Below are positions 38,037-45,094 of a stretch of DNA of 45,094 bases, in pieces. Source of the DNA: GCA-2684655 sp051278165 (GTDB lineage: Bacteria; Planctomycetota; UBA1135; UBA2386); NCBI GenBank assembly GCA_051278165.1, contig JBNMNW010000011.1:1-45094 (forward strand). The letters run 5' to 3'. Each line of letters begins with the position of its first letter. Position 1 is the stretch's first letter. The notes beneath the pieces are model-generated. The model was not told the origin of the DNA. It was given only the letters and a program-made list of their open reading frames with translations, and ran no database searches. The position numbers and the translations under genes are program-made.

Positions 38037-39264
38037 CCAATCCGAGCGTGATCTCGGCCATCGACGGGCCGAAGCTGAGGCGCACGTAGTTGCGCATCCG
38101 CGACGGCAGGTGGCTGCGGCGCTGGCCTGGGTTCACATCGAAGAAGTGGCCGGGCACCGTGATCACCTTCTGCTCGAGGCACGCGTGGAAGAACGCATCG
38201 CCATCGCGCAGTTCGGGTCGCAAGTTTTCGAGTGACGGGAAGCAGTAGAAGCCGCCGCGCGGATCGCGATCGAGCACGAACCCCATCTCGCGGATCCTGC
38301 GCACCATCACGTCGCGTTTCTTGACGAACTCGGTTTGGATCGAGCGCGCTTCGGCGATGGCGTGGTCGAGCGACACCAGCGGTACGGCGGCCTGCTGGAT
38401 CGGGTGTGGTGCCCCGCCATCCAAGAACGAACCCGCCGACGCAATCGCTTCGATTACTGAAGCCGGCCCCAATGTCCACGACACACGAAGGCCGGGGTAA
38501 CGCCAGTTCTTGGTCAGGCCATCGACAACAAGCACCGGGTCCGTGTTGACGTCTTCGACAAACCGCGCCGCACTGTTGGCGTCGCCTGCCGGCCAGTCCG
38601 CGTCGTAGATGTAGTGCGAGTAGAATTCGTCGAAGATCATCGGGCAGCTCAGTTCGCGCGACGCGGCTAGCCACTGCGATAGCGCTTCACCGGTGATGAC
38701 GTCACCGGTCGGGTTGCACGGATTCGACAGCAACAACGCACCCAGCCCGCGCCCAACGATCTCCTTGCGCAGTTCTTCGGGACTCGGCAAGCAACGCTTG
38801 TTAGCCAGGATCGGAATCGGAATGAAGCCGCGAAACTGCTCGAGCAGCTCTTCATACGCCGTGTAGTCCGGCAGGAAGTGGCCGAGGTGCACACGATCGA
38901 GCGCGGCAGCAATGCGCGTCAAGCCAGTGCGGCCACCGGCCGAGATCGCGACGTTCTCGGGCCCATACTGCGACGACATGCCCTTGCGAAAACGTTCGTT
39001 GTAGAGCGTCGCGACGGCCTGACGCAGATCGATCATGCCGGGCACCGGCGCGTATTCACTGGTTTCAGCAGCGACCGCAATCGATGTCAAGCGCGCGGGT
39101 GAACCCGGCAGCGCGCCCGTTTCGGGAGCACCCTGACCAAGATTAACCCAGTCCGGATCGCCGGCACGAAAGCCCGCGGCGGCGGCGGCGTCCATCACGT
39201 AGATGACGCCGGTTCGGGGCACGGGGGCAAACCCGCGTGGCATCTTGGCTGTCGACTTACTCAT
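38008..39264 (-). CDS. Class I/II pyridoxal-phosphate aminotransferase
   Basis: 418 residues, fold type I. NPCNPTG (181-187), FDEFYSHY with D212, the Schiff-base lysine K252 in DGLTKNWRYPG, and the substrate-carboxylate arginine in the late RNYVRLSF segment are all present. The family transfers amino groups between an amino acid and a 2-oxo acid; I cannot name the substrate. The gene ends inside unit two of the tandem duplication, convergent with the acyl-CoA dehydrogenase. Confidence 0.92.
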   Translation of the reverse strand: MSKSTAKMPRGFAPVPRTGVIYVMDAAAAAGFRAGDPDWVNLGQGAPETGALPGSPARLTSIAVAAETSEYAPVPGMIDLRQAVATLYNERFRKGMSSQYGPENVAISAGGRTGLTRIAAALDRVHLGHFLPDYTAYEELLEQFRGFIPIPILANKRCLPSPEELRKEIVGRGLGALLLSNPCNPTGDVITGEALSQWLAASRELSCPMIFDEFYSHYIYDADWPAGDANSAARFVEDVNTDPVLVVDGLTKNWRYPGLRVSWTLGPASVIEAIASAGSFLDGGAPHPIQQAAVPLVSLDHAIAEARSIQTEFVKKRDVMVRRIREMGFVLDRDPRGGFYCFPSLENLRPELRDGDAFFHACLEQKVITVPGHFFDVNPGQRRSHLPSRMRNYVRLSFGPSMAEITLGLDRLAELCSA

Positions 39265-39342
39265 GAACCGGCAACGTCGCGCATCGGGCCACGACGTTCC
39301 AGCACCGTTCGTAGCGCGTATCCCGACCGCTCACCGAAGTCG

Positions 39343-39585
39343 CTACTTACCAGACTTGGCACCGCGCTTGCGCAGCAGCGCCGCAGCCTTGGACCGATTC
39401 GCCTTAACGACGGCGGGATCGACTTCCATCTTGAGGGTGCCGCCGAAGAACTTGACGGCGCCTTTGATCTGCTCGCTCCACGCGCCAGCCGCTGCATCCA
39501 GGGGCGTCTCTCCGTCGTCGTTCTGGCCGTCGAGATCCGCCCCAGCATCGATCAGCGCCGCAACAAGCAACCTTCCTCGCATCAT
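39343..39585 (-). CDS. Short ankyrin-repeat protein
   Basis: 80 residues. One recognisable ankyrin unit and a half: LLVAALIDAGADLDGQNDDGE followed by TPLDAAAG, then a Lys/Arg-rich tail. This is far shorter than working ankyrin domains, so it may be a remnant. An in-frame stop (TAG) just upstream fixes the ATG at 39585 as the first start. TAGTCT lies exactly six bases before that ATG, so it may still be expressed. Confidence 0.6.
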   Translation of the reverse strand: MMRGRLLVAALIDAGADLDGQNDDGETPLDAAAGAWSEQIKGAVKFFGGTLKMEVDPAVVKANRSKAAALLRKRGAKSGK

Positions 39586-39640
39586 GCCAAGAGACTATGC
39601 GACAGCGTCCAGACCGCCGCACCCCACCGATGCGGTTACG

Positions 39641-40216
39641 TCACAACCCGATCGAGTGCTGGTTGCGCATGCCGTAGTCGAGCACTTGTCCGAGGCAATC
39701 GACGAACACGCGGGAATTGTTGCCGCGGAAGATCACGTCGCCGGTCACCGTCAGGCCCACCACAGAGCATTGGCTGGCGACGATCAAGTTGCCATCGATG
39801 ATGGTCAGGCCGGGTCCCGCACCCGTCACCTTCGAGCGGTTTTGATCGAGCACCAGATCGCCGACAAACCGACCGCCGAGAACCGTCGCGTTGCCACCGA
39901 CCAGAACCGGGGGCGCATCGAACGTTGGCAAGTGAGCAAATTGGGACGACACGACCGTCGGCGTGAGGGCAACCTCGCCACTCGGCGCTGGCGCCACACC
40001 TGCAGGTAAACGGACGGCTGTGGACGTTCTCGAAGCCACTCTCGAGGAGCTCTCGCCCACCGGCACAACCGAGTCGGTCATCGGCGGCACGGCCCCATCT
40101 GCGCCCGTCGTGCTGATCGCAACCGCAGGGTTGTGAACGTCTGTATTAGAAACCGTCCCGCAGCTAGCACAGATGCCAGACAACGCGACCACGAACAGTT
40201 GGTTTTGAATCTTCAT
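39641..40216 (-). CDS. Predicted exported lipoprotein, beta-helix-like
   Basis: 191 residues. A signal peptide with Cys near residues 16 and 19 (ALSGICASCG) suggests lipid attachment, though the lipobox is not classical. After a Ser/Thr/Pro/Val-rich linker (about 25-95), residues 100-185 repeat short strands (ATVLGGRFVGDLVLDQNRSKV, LTIIDGNLIVASQ, LTVTGDVIFRGNNSRVFV), as in a right-handed beta-helix or polymer-forming cytoskeletal/bactofilin-like fold. An excellent ribosome-binding site (GGAGGAAGGA) precedes the ATG. Function unknown. Confidence 0.75.
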   Translation of the reverse strand: MKIQNQLFVVALSGICASCGTVSNTDVHNPAVAISTTGADGAVPPMTDSVVPVGESSSRVASRTSTAVRLPAGVAPAPSGEVALTPTVVSSQFAHLPTFDAPPVLVGGNATVLGGRFVGDLVLDQNRSKVTGAGPGLTIIDGNLIVASQCSVVGLTVTGDVIFRGNNSRVFVDCLGQVLDYGMRNQHSIGL

Positions 40217-40482
40217 TTCCTTCCTCCAAGCAACGGCTTGCCATTGCTCTGTCGGAACAACTAGGCCACTTCCGAACGCCTAGTTTCGACTGCTACCCGC
40301 GTGCAGCTACTGCGGTCGGCGAAGTCCCTGTGGCACGGAGGGTTGCGAAGCCGCCTCAGAACGCGCCGGTGTCTCGAAGCGAGAGAACGTGTTGCCACCG
40401 GCAGTTCCGATTCGTACCAGCGGCGCAACTGGTGGCTTTGTCGACACGCACGGAGTCGCCGAACTAGGATGCGCACGTCGGA

Positions 40483-40611
40483 ATGCTGGTCCTTATCATC
40501 ACCGGCACGTGCGCACTGCTCGGCTGGATGCTGGCAGGGTCGTGGGGCCTAGGCATTGCCGCGCTCCTTGGCCTGCGGTTCTTCGCTGGCGCGTTGGGCC
40601 AAGAGGCTTAG
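40483..40611 (+). CDS. Possible small membrane protein (42 residues)
   Basis: The frame ATG 40483 to TAG 40609-40611 encodes MLVLIITGTCALLGWMLAG and a second hydrophobic stretch, a likely helical hairpin in the membrane. It lies in an otherwise empty interval. The ribosome-binding site is weak; TAGGAT 12 bases before the ATG could be a -10. Short hydrophobic frames arise by chance, so support is modest. Confidence 0.4.
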   Translation: MLVLIITGTCALLGWMLAGSWGLGIAALLGLRFFAGALGQEA

Positions 40612-40836
40612 TGCAGCGGCCGGGCATACCCATCTGAAGCGGTCTCGTCGCGACGACGAATCAGCTCGCAACCGAGCCCCGGCCTGCAGAGGGCAGCGAT
40701 CGCCACAAGCTTGCGGAGACCTTTTGGCAGTGCTCCAGCCCGTTAGGCTCTCCTATTCGTGCGGCTGTCGGCACGATGACACCGCGCGGCTGCCACCCGC
40801 CACCAAGATAGCAAGTATCCCCAAACCAAGCCCCCA
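40612..40836. other. Intergenic stretch with no supported feature
   Basis: 225 bases between two small membrane-protein frames. I found no convincing gene, repeat or strong hairpin. The 266 bases at 40217-40482 upstream of the first small frame are similarly empty. Confidence 0.5.
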
Positions 40837-41025
40837 ATGGCCTTTCGCTCAAGGAGAACCCTGACACGCATCCTCGGCCTGATCCTGATCGGCGCCGGCA
40901 GCTGCAGCTGGTTCTACTTCGACAGGTTCTCGTCTGCCTTGTTCGTCGGCTGCATGTTCGTGCTGCAGTCCTTTCTGATCAAGCAACCACCGGATCGGCA
41001 AGGAACCGCAACCGACCCCGAGTAA
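40837..41025 (+). CDS. Small membrane protein (62 residues)
   Basis: A basic N-terminus (MAFRSRRTLTR) leads into two hydrophobic segments (ILGLILIGAGSCSWFYF and ALFVGCMFVLQSFLI), then a polar tail. It ends immediately before the methyltransferase gene and may be cotranscribed with it. No family recognised. Confidence 0.55.
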   Translation: MAFRSRRTLTRILGLILIGAGSCSWFYFDRFSSALFVGCMFVLQSFLIKQPPDRQGTATDPE

Positions 41026-41055
41026 TTGACGGCACTGCGCGGCATGCTGTGCGCC

Positions 41056-42054
41056 ATGTCCCGGCCACTGCCCAACCTGACCCGCATTACGCGGTTGCGT
41101 GAGATGTTCCTCGAAGAGCGCCGCGGCAAGCGCGCCCTCGACGATTACTGGCGCGACCCTAAGGATGTCGAAGCCTACGACGCGGTGCTGGCCGAGCGCA
41201 TCGGCTGGAAGTGGGACGCGGCCCTTGCCGAGTGCCTAGATCGCGGCTTCGAGCGCGCCGACAAGCAACTCGTGCTCGACTACGGTTGCGGCTCCGGGAT
41301 CGCGGTACGAAAGTTCGCCGCGCACTTCGGGGCCGGGGAGGTGCTGCTCTACGATCGCTCGATGCATGCGATGAACTTCGCGGCCAAGCGCATCGCGATC
41401 GATGCCCCGAAGCTCAAGGCTCGGCCGATACCGAGCGTCAACAACGTCTCGCCTGACGTATTGCTCGTCAGTCACGTTCTTGGCGAACTCGATGACGAAG
41501 GCAACGACGAATTGCGGGCCCTGATCTCGCGCAGCAAGCGAGTCATCATCGTGGAGCCAGGTAACCGCCGCGTCTCGCGCCGCTTGTCCAAGCTGCGCGA
41601 TGAGCTGCTCGACAGCTTCCATGTGCAAGCGCCTTGCCCCCATCAAGGCTCGTGCCCGTCGCTGATCGAACACAACGACTGGTGCCACTTCTTCGCGACG
41701 CCGCCGCCAGAAGTGTTCACCGATGGTTATTGGGCGCGGGTGGCACGCGAACTGAACATCGACCTGCGCGCGCTGCCGTTTGCGTTCGTCGCGCTGGTCA
41801 ACAAGACTTCCGCCATCGACGTGCCGGACTTCGACGAGGACGAACGGCTGCTGGGCCGCGCCGACATCCAGAAGCACTTCGCACAGATGCGTTGCTGCAC
41901 CGAAGAGGGCATCACGATGGTTGAGATCACCAAGCGTCACCATGCCAAGCTGTGGCGGTCGCTGAAGAAGCGACCAGAGCAGATCCGGTTCGCCTTGCGC
42001 GATCGAGATGCGCCGCCCGTAGACGAGACGCCGGCAGAGGACGCAGAGGATTAG
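41056..42054 (+). CDS. Rsm22-like class I methyltransferase
   Basis: 332 residues from the ATG at 41056; starts at 41044 and 41026 are possible. The SAM-binding motif VLDYGCGSGIAV (about 73-84) is followed by VLLVSHVLGEL and IIVEPGNRR. Then comes the Cys-rich signature APCPHQGSCP with DWCHFF (C194, C200, C210), typical of the Rsm22 family, which is needed for small ribosomal subunit assembly in mitochondria and is present in many bacteria. A further Cys pair lies near the end (MRCCTEEG). The cysteines may hold an iron-sulphur cluster. A role in rRNA modification is inferred from the family. CATGCT lies seven bases before the ATG. Confidence 0.8.
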   Translation: MSRPLPNLTRITRLREMFLEERRGKRALDDYWRDPKDVEAYDAVLAERIGWKWDAALAECLDRGFERADKQLVLDYGCGSGIAVRKFAAHFGAGEVLLYDRSMHAMNFAAKRIAIDAPKLKARPIPSVNNVSPDVLLVSHVLGELDDEGNDELRALISRSKRVIIVEPGNRRVSRRLSKLRDELLDSFHVQAPCPHQGSCPSLIEHNDWCHFFATPPPEVFTDGYWARVARELNIDLRALPFAFVALVNKTSAIDVPDFDEDERLLGRADIQKHFAQMRCCTEEGITMVEITKRHHAKLWRSLKKRPEQIRFALRDRDAPPVDETPAEDAED

Positions 42055-42116
42055 GTCAGGCAGCGAAGGAGTTGTTTCTGTGCCCTCTCAGCCCATCTGG
42101 CACGGTACCAACTGCT

Positions 42117-42590
42117 TCATGAGACGGTGTGCCAGACGGCGGCGGCGATCAGGCCGAGCAAGACCAGCAGCAGCCAGTTCGGCCGCAGGCGCTGCTTCTT
42201 CTCCTTTTCCTGGTAGTACCACGCCATCGCGGCGTCGGGGTTGTCCTGCGCTTCCTGCATCGCCAGCGCGATGTCGCCGCTCAGCACCTCACCCTCTTCG
42301 CCGAGTTCATCGTTGAGGACCTCTATCGCCCGGTCCAGGTCCGCTGCGAACACCATCACGAACGTTCGCATGTGCTGACGGAGGGTGCCACGCGCGCCAC
42401 GCTGCCGCGGATACTGCTGCGCGTTGGCGAGCGCGATGATGCCCGCCCGCCGGAGCTTGGCGGCCAAGGCGCTGGCCTCTGACGCGCTGCCAGTCTCCGC
42501 CAGCTCGACGAAGTGCTGCTTGATGTCGTCGGCGCCGTAGTCGGCCGCATCGCTGGACGAATACGGGTTGTCGGGGTCAAAATGGCTCAC
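42117..42590 (-). CDS. DUF2007-like protein with C-terminal membrane anchor
   Basis: 157 residues from the GTG at 42590; longer frames up to 42782 exist, but the extra part is compositionally unlike the rest. The N-terminal half resembles the DUF2007 signal-transducing domain (FVELAETGSASEASALAAKLRRAGI). After a helical middle part, a single span at the very end (LRPNWLLLVLLGLIAAAVWHTV) makes it a tail-anchored protein facing the cytoplasm. Function unknown. It is convergent with the methyltransferase gene. Confidence 0.7.
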   Translation of the reverse strand: MSHFDPDNPYSSSDAADYGADDIKQHFVELAETGSASEASALAAKLRRAGIIALANAQQYPRQRGARGTLRQHMRTFVMVFAADLDRAIEVLNDELGEEGEVLSGDIALAMQEAQDNPDAAMAWYYQEKEKKQRLRPNWLLLVLLGLIAAAVWHTVS

Positions 42591-42832
42591 GCACGGACCA
42601 GTATGCCAGAGGAACGGCGGTCGCTCGGCTACGTGCCTCGCCAGATTTCGAGGCGCGAGCCGTTCGGGCCCCACTCGATGCGAATGCGGCGGCAGAAAGA
42701 ACATGTTCGCAAAACTGGCCGCTGAGGCGACCACCGCAGATCTTAGAACCGGGCTCCGCGAGCGGCGCCGCCAACGGTCCAAAACTGCCAGGAAGTCGCT
42801 ACCAGAGGTGCATAGGCACTAATCGAGTCTTC

Positions 42833-42847
42833 TTGCCACATTGGCAA
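42833..42847. promoter_or_regulatory. Inverted repeat, possible operator
   Basis: TTGCCA and TGGCAA are separated by three bases, a perfect dyad of the kind bound by dimeric repressors. It lies about 150 bases before topA and 240 bases before the DUF2007-like gene. No regulator gene is adjacent. Confidence 0.3.
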
Positions 42848-42940
42848 ACAGCGCCATAATCCGCGAGTGAAAGCCCCTTCTTCCTGGCCCCAGATCACCC
42901 GAATCCGGTGCTCGCGAGACGGATCCTGCCCCCGAGAGCC

Positions 42941-42970
42941 TTGACAGTTGTTCCCCACCGGCCCTAACAA
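42941..42970 (+). promoter_or_regulatory. Possible promoter of topA
   Basis: A perfect TTGACA -35 (42941-42946) with TAACAA (42965-42970) 18 bases later. The -10 matches poorly. The start would fall close to 42977, about 20 bases before the ATG. Confidence 0.35.
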
Positions 42971-42995
42971 GGCCACTCGGTCCCACCGCAAGCGC

Positions 42996-45094
42996 ATGGC
43001 GAAGAAGAACGAAGGCACCCCAGTTGTGATTGTCGAGTCGCCCGCCAAGGCGCGCACGATCGGCAAATACCTCGGCTCTAACTATCGCATTGAAGCGAGT
43101 ATAGGTCACATCCGTGACCTACCCAGCACCGCCAGCGAGGTACCTGCCAAGCTCAAAGGCGAGAAGTGGGCGAAGCTAGGCATCAACGTCGAGGATGAGT
43201 TCAAAGCCCTCTACGTCGTGCCGGCAGAGAAGAAGGAGCACCTCAAAAAGCTCCGAGACATGGTCAAGGACGCGTCCTGCCTGTACCTCGCGACAGATGA
43301 GGACCGTGAAGGAGAGTCCATTTCGTGGCATCTGCTCGAAGAGCTAAAGCCAACGTGCCCGACCAAGCGCTTGGTCTTCCACGAGATCACCAAAACGGCG
43401 ATCTTCAAGGCGCTCGAGTCGCCGCGTGAGATCGACATGGACCTGGTCGAGGCGCAAGAAACGCGCCGCCTGGTCGACCGCCTCTACGGCTACACGGTCT
43501 CACCGCTGCTGTGGAAGAAGATCAAGCCTAAGCTCAGTGCCGGCCGCGTCCAGAGTGTCGCGGTGCGTGTCATCGTCGAGCGCGAGCGCGAGCGCATGCG
43601 CTTCAAGCCGGCCGACTACTGGAGCCTTGAGGTCACGTTCGCCGGCAGCAGTGGCTCTGCTCCTGGGGAAGCAATCCCGTTCCCCGCCAACCTTCACACC
43701 GTCGACGGCAAGCGCGTCGCATCCGGTCGCGACTTCGAGCAAGAAACTGGCCTCCTGAAGGACGGCGGCAAGCTACCCGGCGGAGGCGAAGTTGCGGCGC
43801 TCAACGAAGCGACCACGACGGCGCTCGCGGCGGAGCTAACGGGCCAGAAGGCCAACGTCACCAAGGTCGACCAGAAGCCCTACACCGAACGGCCACAACC
43901 GCCGTTCACGACGTCGACGCTGCAACAAGAGGCCGCTCGCAAGCTGCGCTTCGCCGCGCAACGCACGATGCGCGCCGCCCAGCGCCTCTACGAGAACGGT
44001 TTCATTACCTACATGAGAACGGACTCGACCACGTTGAGTTCGCAAGCGGTCGATGCAGCGCGCTCGCTGATCGGCAAGGAGTTCGGCACCGAATACCTGC
44101 CGAGCGAGCCGCGCGCCTACGCCACCAAGGTCAAGAACGCGCAGGAAGCGCACGAAGCGATTCGCCCCGCCGGCGAAGCCTTCACGCATCCCAACGATCT
44201 GTCGGCCGACATGGGCATCGATGAGCGCAAGCTCTACGAACTGATCTGGCGCCGCACGGTGGCCAGCCAGATGCGGGATGCCAATGGCCAGCGCACGACC
44301 ATGACCTTGATCATGAAGACGAAGGACCACGGCGACGCGCGCTTCACCGCGACCGGCCGTACCGTCGACTTCGCCGGTTATCGCCTCGCCTACGTCGAAG
44401 ACCTGGACGACACCGATGCCGAAGCAGCCAAAGCCGACGCCGAGCGCGTGCTGCCCAACCTCAAGGAAGGCGAGAAGGCCGACGCGCAGGAATTGAAGGC
44501 ATCTGGCCACACGACCCAACCACCGGGTCGCATTACTGAGGCTGGCCTGATCAAAGAACTCGAAGCGCGCGGCATCGGCCGCCCGTCGACCTACGCGTCG
44601 ATCATCGAGACGATCGTGCGCCGCAACTACTGCTGGAAGAAGGGTTCGGCTTTGGTGCCGACCTTCACCGCGTTCGCCGTCGTCGATCTGCTCGCGCAGT
44701 ATCTCGGCTGGCTGGTCGACTACACGTTCACCGCGCAGATGGAGAACGACCTCGATGAGATCAGTAACGGTCGCGCCAGCCGCACCGACTACTTGCGCAA
44801 CTTCTTCCTCGGTAGCGATACCAAGGAAGGCGGGTCGCCTGGCCTGCAAGACCAGATCACGAACGTTCAGGACGACATCGATCCGCGCAAGATCTGCTCG
44901 ATCCCGCTCGGCAACAACGAAGAGGGCGAACTCGTCGAAGTGCGCGTCGGCCGCTACGGTCCGTTCTTGTCCTGTGGCGACAAGACGGCGCCCGTGCCTG
45001 ACGAAACGCCTCCGGACGAAATGACCCTAGCCTGCGCGCTCGAACTGATCGCCAAGGGTGCCGAAGGTCCGAAGGAACTCGGCGAGGATCCGGA
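42996..45094 (+). CDS. topA: DNA topoisomerase I, 3' end outside the window
   Basis: 699 codons are visible and the frame is open at the right edge. Type IA topoisomerase that relaxes negative supercoils. The TOPRIM domain shows E14 in VIVESPAKA and D101, D103 and E105 in TDEDREGE. LSAGRVQSVAVR and the active-site Y339 in ITYMRTDS follow, then NAQEAHEAIRP and the TEAGLIKELEARGIGRPSTYA segment. The C-terminal domain begins near 44900 (VEVRVGRYGPFLSCGD) without the zinc-finger cysteines of E. coli TopA so far, resembling the actinobacterial-type tail, though the rest is cut off. The start follows the conserved MAKKNEGTPVVIVESP opening. Confidence 0.95.
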   Translation, partial: MAKKNEGTPVVIVESPAKARTIGKYLGSNYRIEASIGHIRDLPSTASEVPAKLKGEKWAKLGINVEDEFKALYVVPAEKKEHLKKLRDMVKDASCLYLATDEDREGESISWHLLEELKPTCPTKRLVFHEITKTAIFKALESPREIDMDLVEAQETRRLVDRLYGYTVSPLLWKKIKPKLSAGRVQSVAVRVIVERERERMRFKPADYWSLEVTFAGSSGSAPGEAIPFPANLHTVDGKRVASGRDFEQETGLLKDGGKLPGGGEVAALNEATTTALAAELTGQKANVTKVDQKPYTERPQPPFTTSTLQQEAARKLRFAAQRTMRAAQRLYENGFITYMRTDSTTLSSQAVDAARSLIGKEFGTEYLPSEPRAYATKVKNAQEAHEAIRPAGEAFTHPNDLSADMGIDERKLYELIWRRTVASQMRDANGQRTTMTLIMKTKDHGDARFTATGRTVDFAGYRLAYVEDLDDTDAEAAKADAERVLPNLKEGEKADAQELKASGHTTQPPGRITEAGLIKELEARGIGRPSTYASIIETIVRRNYCWKKGSALVPTFTAFAVVDLLAQYLGWLVDYTFTAQMENDLDEISNGRASRTDYLRNFFLGSDTKEGGSPGLQDQITNVQDDIDPRKICSIPLGNNEEGELVEVRVGRYGPFLSCGDKTAPVPDETPPDEMTLACALELIAKGAEGPKELGEDP

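Larger units (their letters stand above)
42591..42995. other. Intergenic region with palindrome and possible topA promoter
   Basis: 405 bases between divergent genes. It contains the inverted repeat TTGCCACATTGGCAA (42833-42847) and a -35-like TTGACA (42941-42946) followed after 18 bases by TAACAA, a weak -10. I see no convincing gene or tRNA in the region. Confidence 0.5.

Noticed and set aside
37523..38674. Long minus-strand frame of 383 codons overlapping two genes
   Set aside because: It lies antisense to the acyl-CoA dehydrogenase and out of frame with the aminotransferase; its sequence is low in complexity and unlike any family.
40301..40552. Plus-strand 83-codon frame in the interval after the lipoprotein
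   Set aside because: Arg/Ser/Trp/Cys-rich composition typical of a non-coding GC-rich frame, and it overlaps the better-supported small hydrophobic frame.
42591..42782. Extended N-terminus of the DUF2007-like gene
   Set aside because: The extra residues are Arg/Pro/Ser-rich shadow sequence. The conserved-looking domain begins at the GTG at 42590.
43836..44849. Minus-strand frame of 337 codons opposite topA
   Set aside because: It is the antisense shadow of topA, whose plus-strand frame carries all type IA motifs.

Overview
The window is 45,094 bases of high-GC bacterial chromosome, densely coded on both strands. Many adjacent genes overlap by exactly four bases (ATGA or GTGA). I see no rRNA, tRNA, insertion sequence, phage gene or CRISPR array. 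The gene content points to a planctomycete-type bacterium: a DUF6797 propeller protein beside a multiheme cytochrome with a PA14-like front end, an ECF sigma factor with a DUF6768 partner, paired exported amidohydrolases, and many Sec-type signal peptides. This placement is inferred from family distribution and not from a marker gene.

Layout. 3-2425: an unrecognised protein cut by the left edge, then a class V aminotransferase. 2459-9028: a TetR regulator followed by a complete tripartite RND efflux system (outer-membrane lipoprotein, periplasmic adaptor, inner-membrane pump). 9093-13986: a three-gene unit of a YfiR/DUF4154 protein, a hybrid histidine kinase and a TonB-dependent receptor. 14011-21746 (minus strand): a complete tryptophan operon trpE-G-D-C-F-B-A ending in a DAHP synthase (aroF). 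Upstream of trpE, at 21747-22031, lies a leader with a promoter, a 28-residue leader peptide carrying three consecutive Trp codons, and strong hairpins, the layout of a transcription attenuator. 22056-23014 (minus): ECF sigma factor plus DUF6768 membrane protein, divergent from an exported protein of unknown function (23109-23750). 23817-28285: two coupled secreted amidohydrolase-fold proteins. 28359-33483 (minus): DUF6797 propeller, five-heme cytochrome c and a HAD phosphatase. 33618-34250: a DUF502 membrane protein. 34466-36709: a repeat-rich secreted protein with a TPR tail. 36764-39264: convergent acyl-CoA dehydrogenase and class I/II aminotransferase separated by a tandem duplication. 39343-42590: small or poorly known genes plus an Rsm22-like methyltransferase. 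42996 to the right edge: topA.

How the genes work together. Chorismate is drawn off by TrpE/TrpG and carried to tryptophan by TrpD, F, C, B and A, while the terminal aroF feeds the start of the shikimate pathway. The leader peptide would let charged tRNA-Trp set expression of the whole set. The TrpE N-terminus lacks the usual LLES feedback motif, so attenuation may carry more of the control. The YfiR, kinase and receptor genes are translationally coupled and look like an envelope signalling unit tied to an outer-membrane receptor. The strongest candidates for something not previously described are the Trp-codon attenuator in this lineage, the YfiR-kinase-receptor unit, the repeat/TPR secreted protein, and a recurring -10-like box exactly six bases before start codons that suggests leaderless transcription.
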